Source: Calothrix sp. NIES-4101 (lineage in GTDB: Bacteria > Cyanobacteriota > Cyanobacteriia > Cyanobacteriales > Nostocaceae). From it: a DNA stretch of 64,000 bases. Positions 63,967 through 64,000 of the stretch are shown here, one piece after another. Location of the stretch: assembly GCA_004296455.1 (NCBI GenBank), contig AP018280.1, positions 5,332,001 through 5,396,000 of the forward strand, given 5' to 3'. The stretch's first letter is position 1, and every line of letters begins with the position of its first letter. Under the pieces are notes generated by a model. It made no database searches. It worked only from the letters and a program-made list of their open reading frames with translations, and was not told the origin of the DNA. A program made the translations under genes and the position numbers.

Positions 63967-64000
63967 TAGCTGCGATGACAAGGCGATCACGCAGACAGGA

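Noticed and set aside
1-64000. tRNA, rRNA or tmRNA genes
   Set aside because: No cloverleaf with TTCGA-type T-loop or rRNA core sequence was recognised by eye; a covariance-model scan would be needed to exclude them.

Overview
The window is chromosomal DNA of a filamentous, probably heterocyst-forming cyanobacterium (Nostocales-like). The HIP1 octamer GCGATCGC and its variants occur throughout. The genes include CP12, a cyanobacterial group-2 sigma factor, TxlA, PEP-CTERM proteins and a XisF-like serine recombinase. Intergenic space is long and rich in dispersed repeats. No tRNA, rRNA or CRISPR array was recognised.

The central feature is a broken respiratory gene at 8.3-17.8 kb. Subunit I of a haem-copper oxidase (coxA/ctaD) is split. 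Its middle part lies at about 8320-8790 and its C-terminal part at 16848-17773, followed by an intact coxC (17864-18472). The two pieces are separated by an 8,067-bp insert bounded by a 10-bp direct repeat ATGGAGGAAA inside a 21-bp, 19/21-identical repeat. Crossing over in that repeat restores the oxidase reading frame exactly (NPANGG|NPVLFQHLFW). A 516-aa large serine recombinase lies 55 bp from the right repeat. This is the architecture of the developmentally excised fdxN-type elements of heterocystous cyanobacteria. The insert also carries an IS66-type insertion sequence, a membrane zincin, a Mn-catalase, a pirin and small ORFs. The oxidase N-terminus is also missing: homology starts abruptly near 8320, so a second interruption is likely and everything from 1 to about 8320 would be the right part of it.

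That left region (1-8.3 kb) is accessory DNA: tightly packed small unknown genes, several small membrane proteins, a HerA/FtsK-like P-loop ATPase, a large compound inverted repeat, Zn-ribbon and RHH-like proteins, a decayed duplicate of a two-gene cassette, an ISKra4-type transposase remnant and a secreted protein.

From 18 kb on the content is mostly ordinary chromosomal genes. 18.6-30.9 kb: an HxlR regulator fused to a receiver-like domain and divergent from an SDR gene; a periplasmic binding lipoprotein; a CHAD protein; an IS66-type IS with a perfect 8-bp target duplication; a DUF3616 protein; an outer-membrane protein; a NIL-ferredoxin; TxlA; and a COQ4-like protein. 31-37.4 kb: a group-2 sigma factor, then the conserved rpmH-rnpA-PH domain-yidC-jag cluster and a DUF2808 protein. 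37.5-44 kb: an MFS transporter, nested IS remnants, a FIST protein and CP12. 44.7-51.9 kb: guaA, a Rieske protein, a SulP transporter, a beta-helix membrane protein and a PEP-CTERM protein. 52.2-64 kb: a DUF938 methyltransferase, a repeat-bearing PEP-CTERM protein, the methionine-salvage run mtnD-mtnX-mtnB, two GHL10-type glycoside-hydrolase-like proteins, RadC and ThrS.
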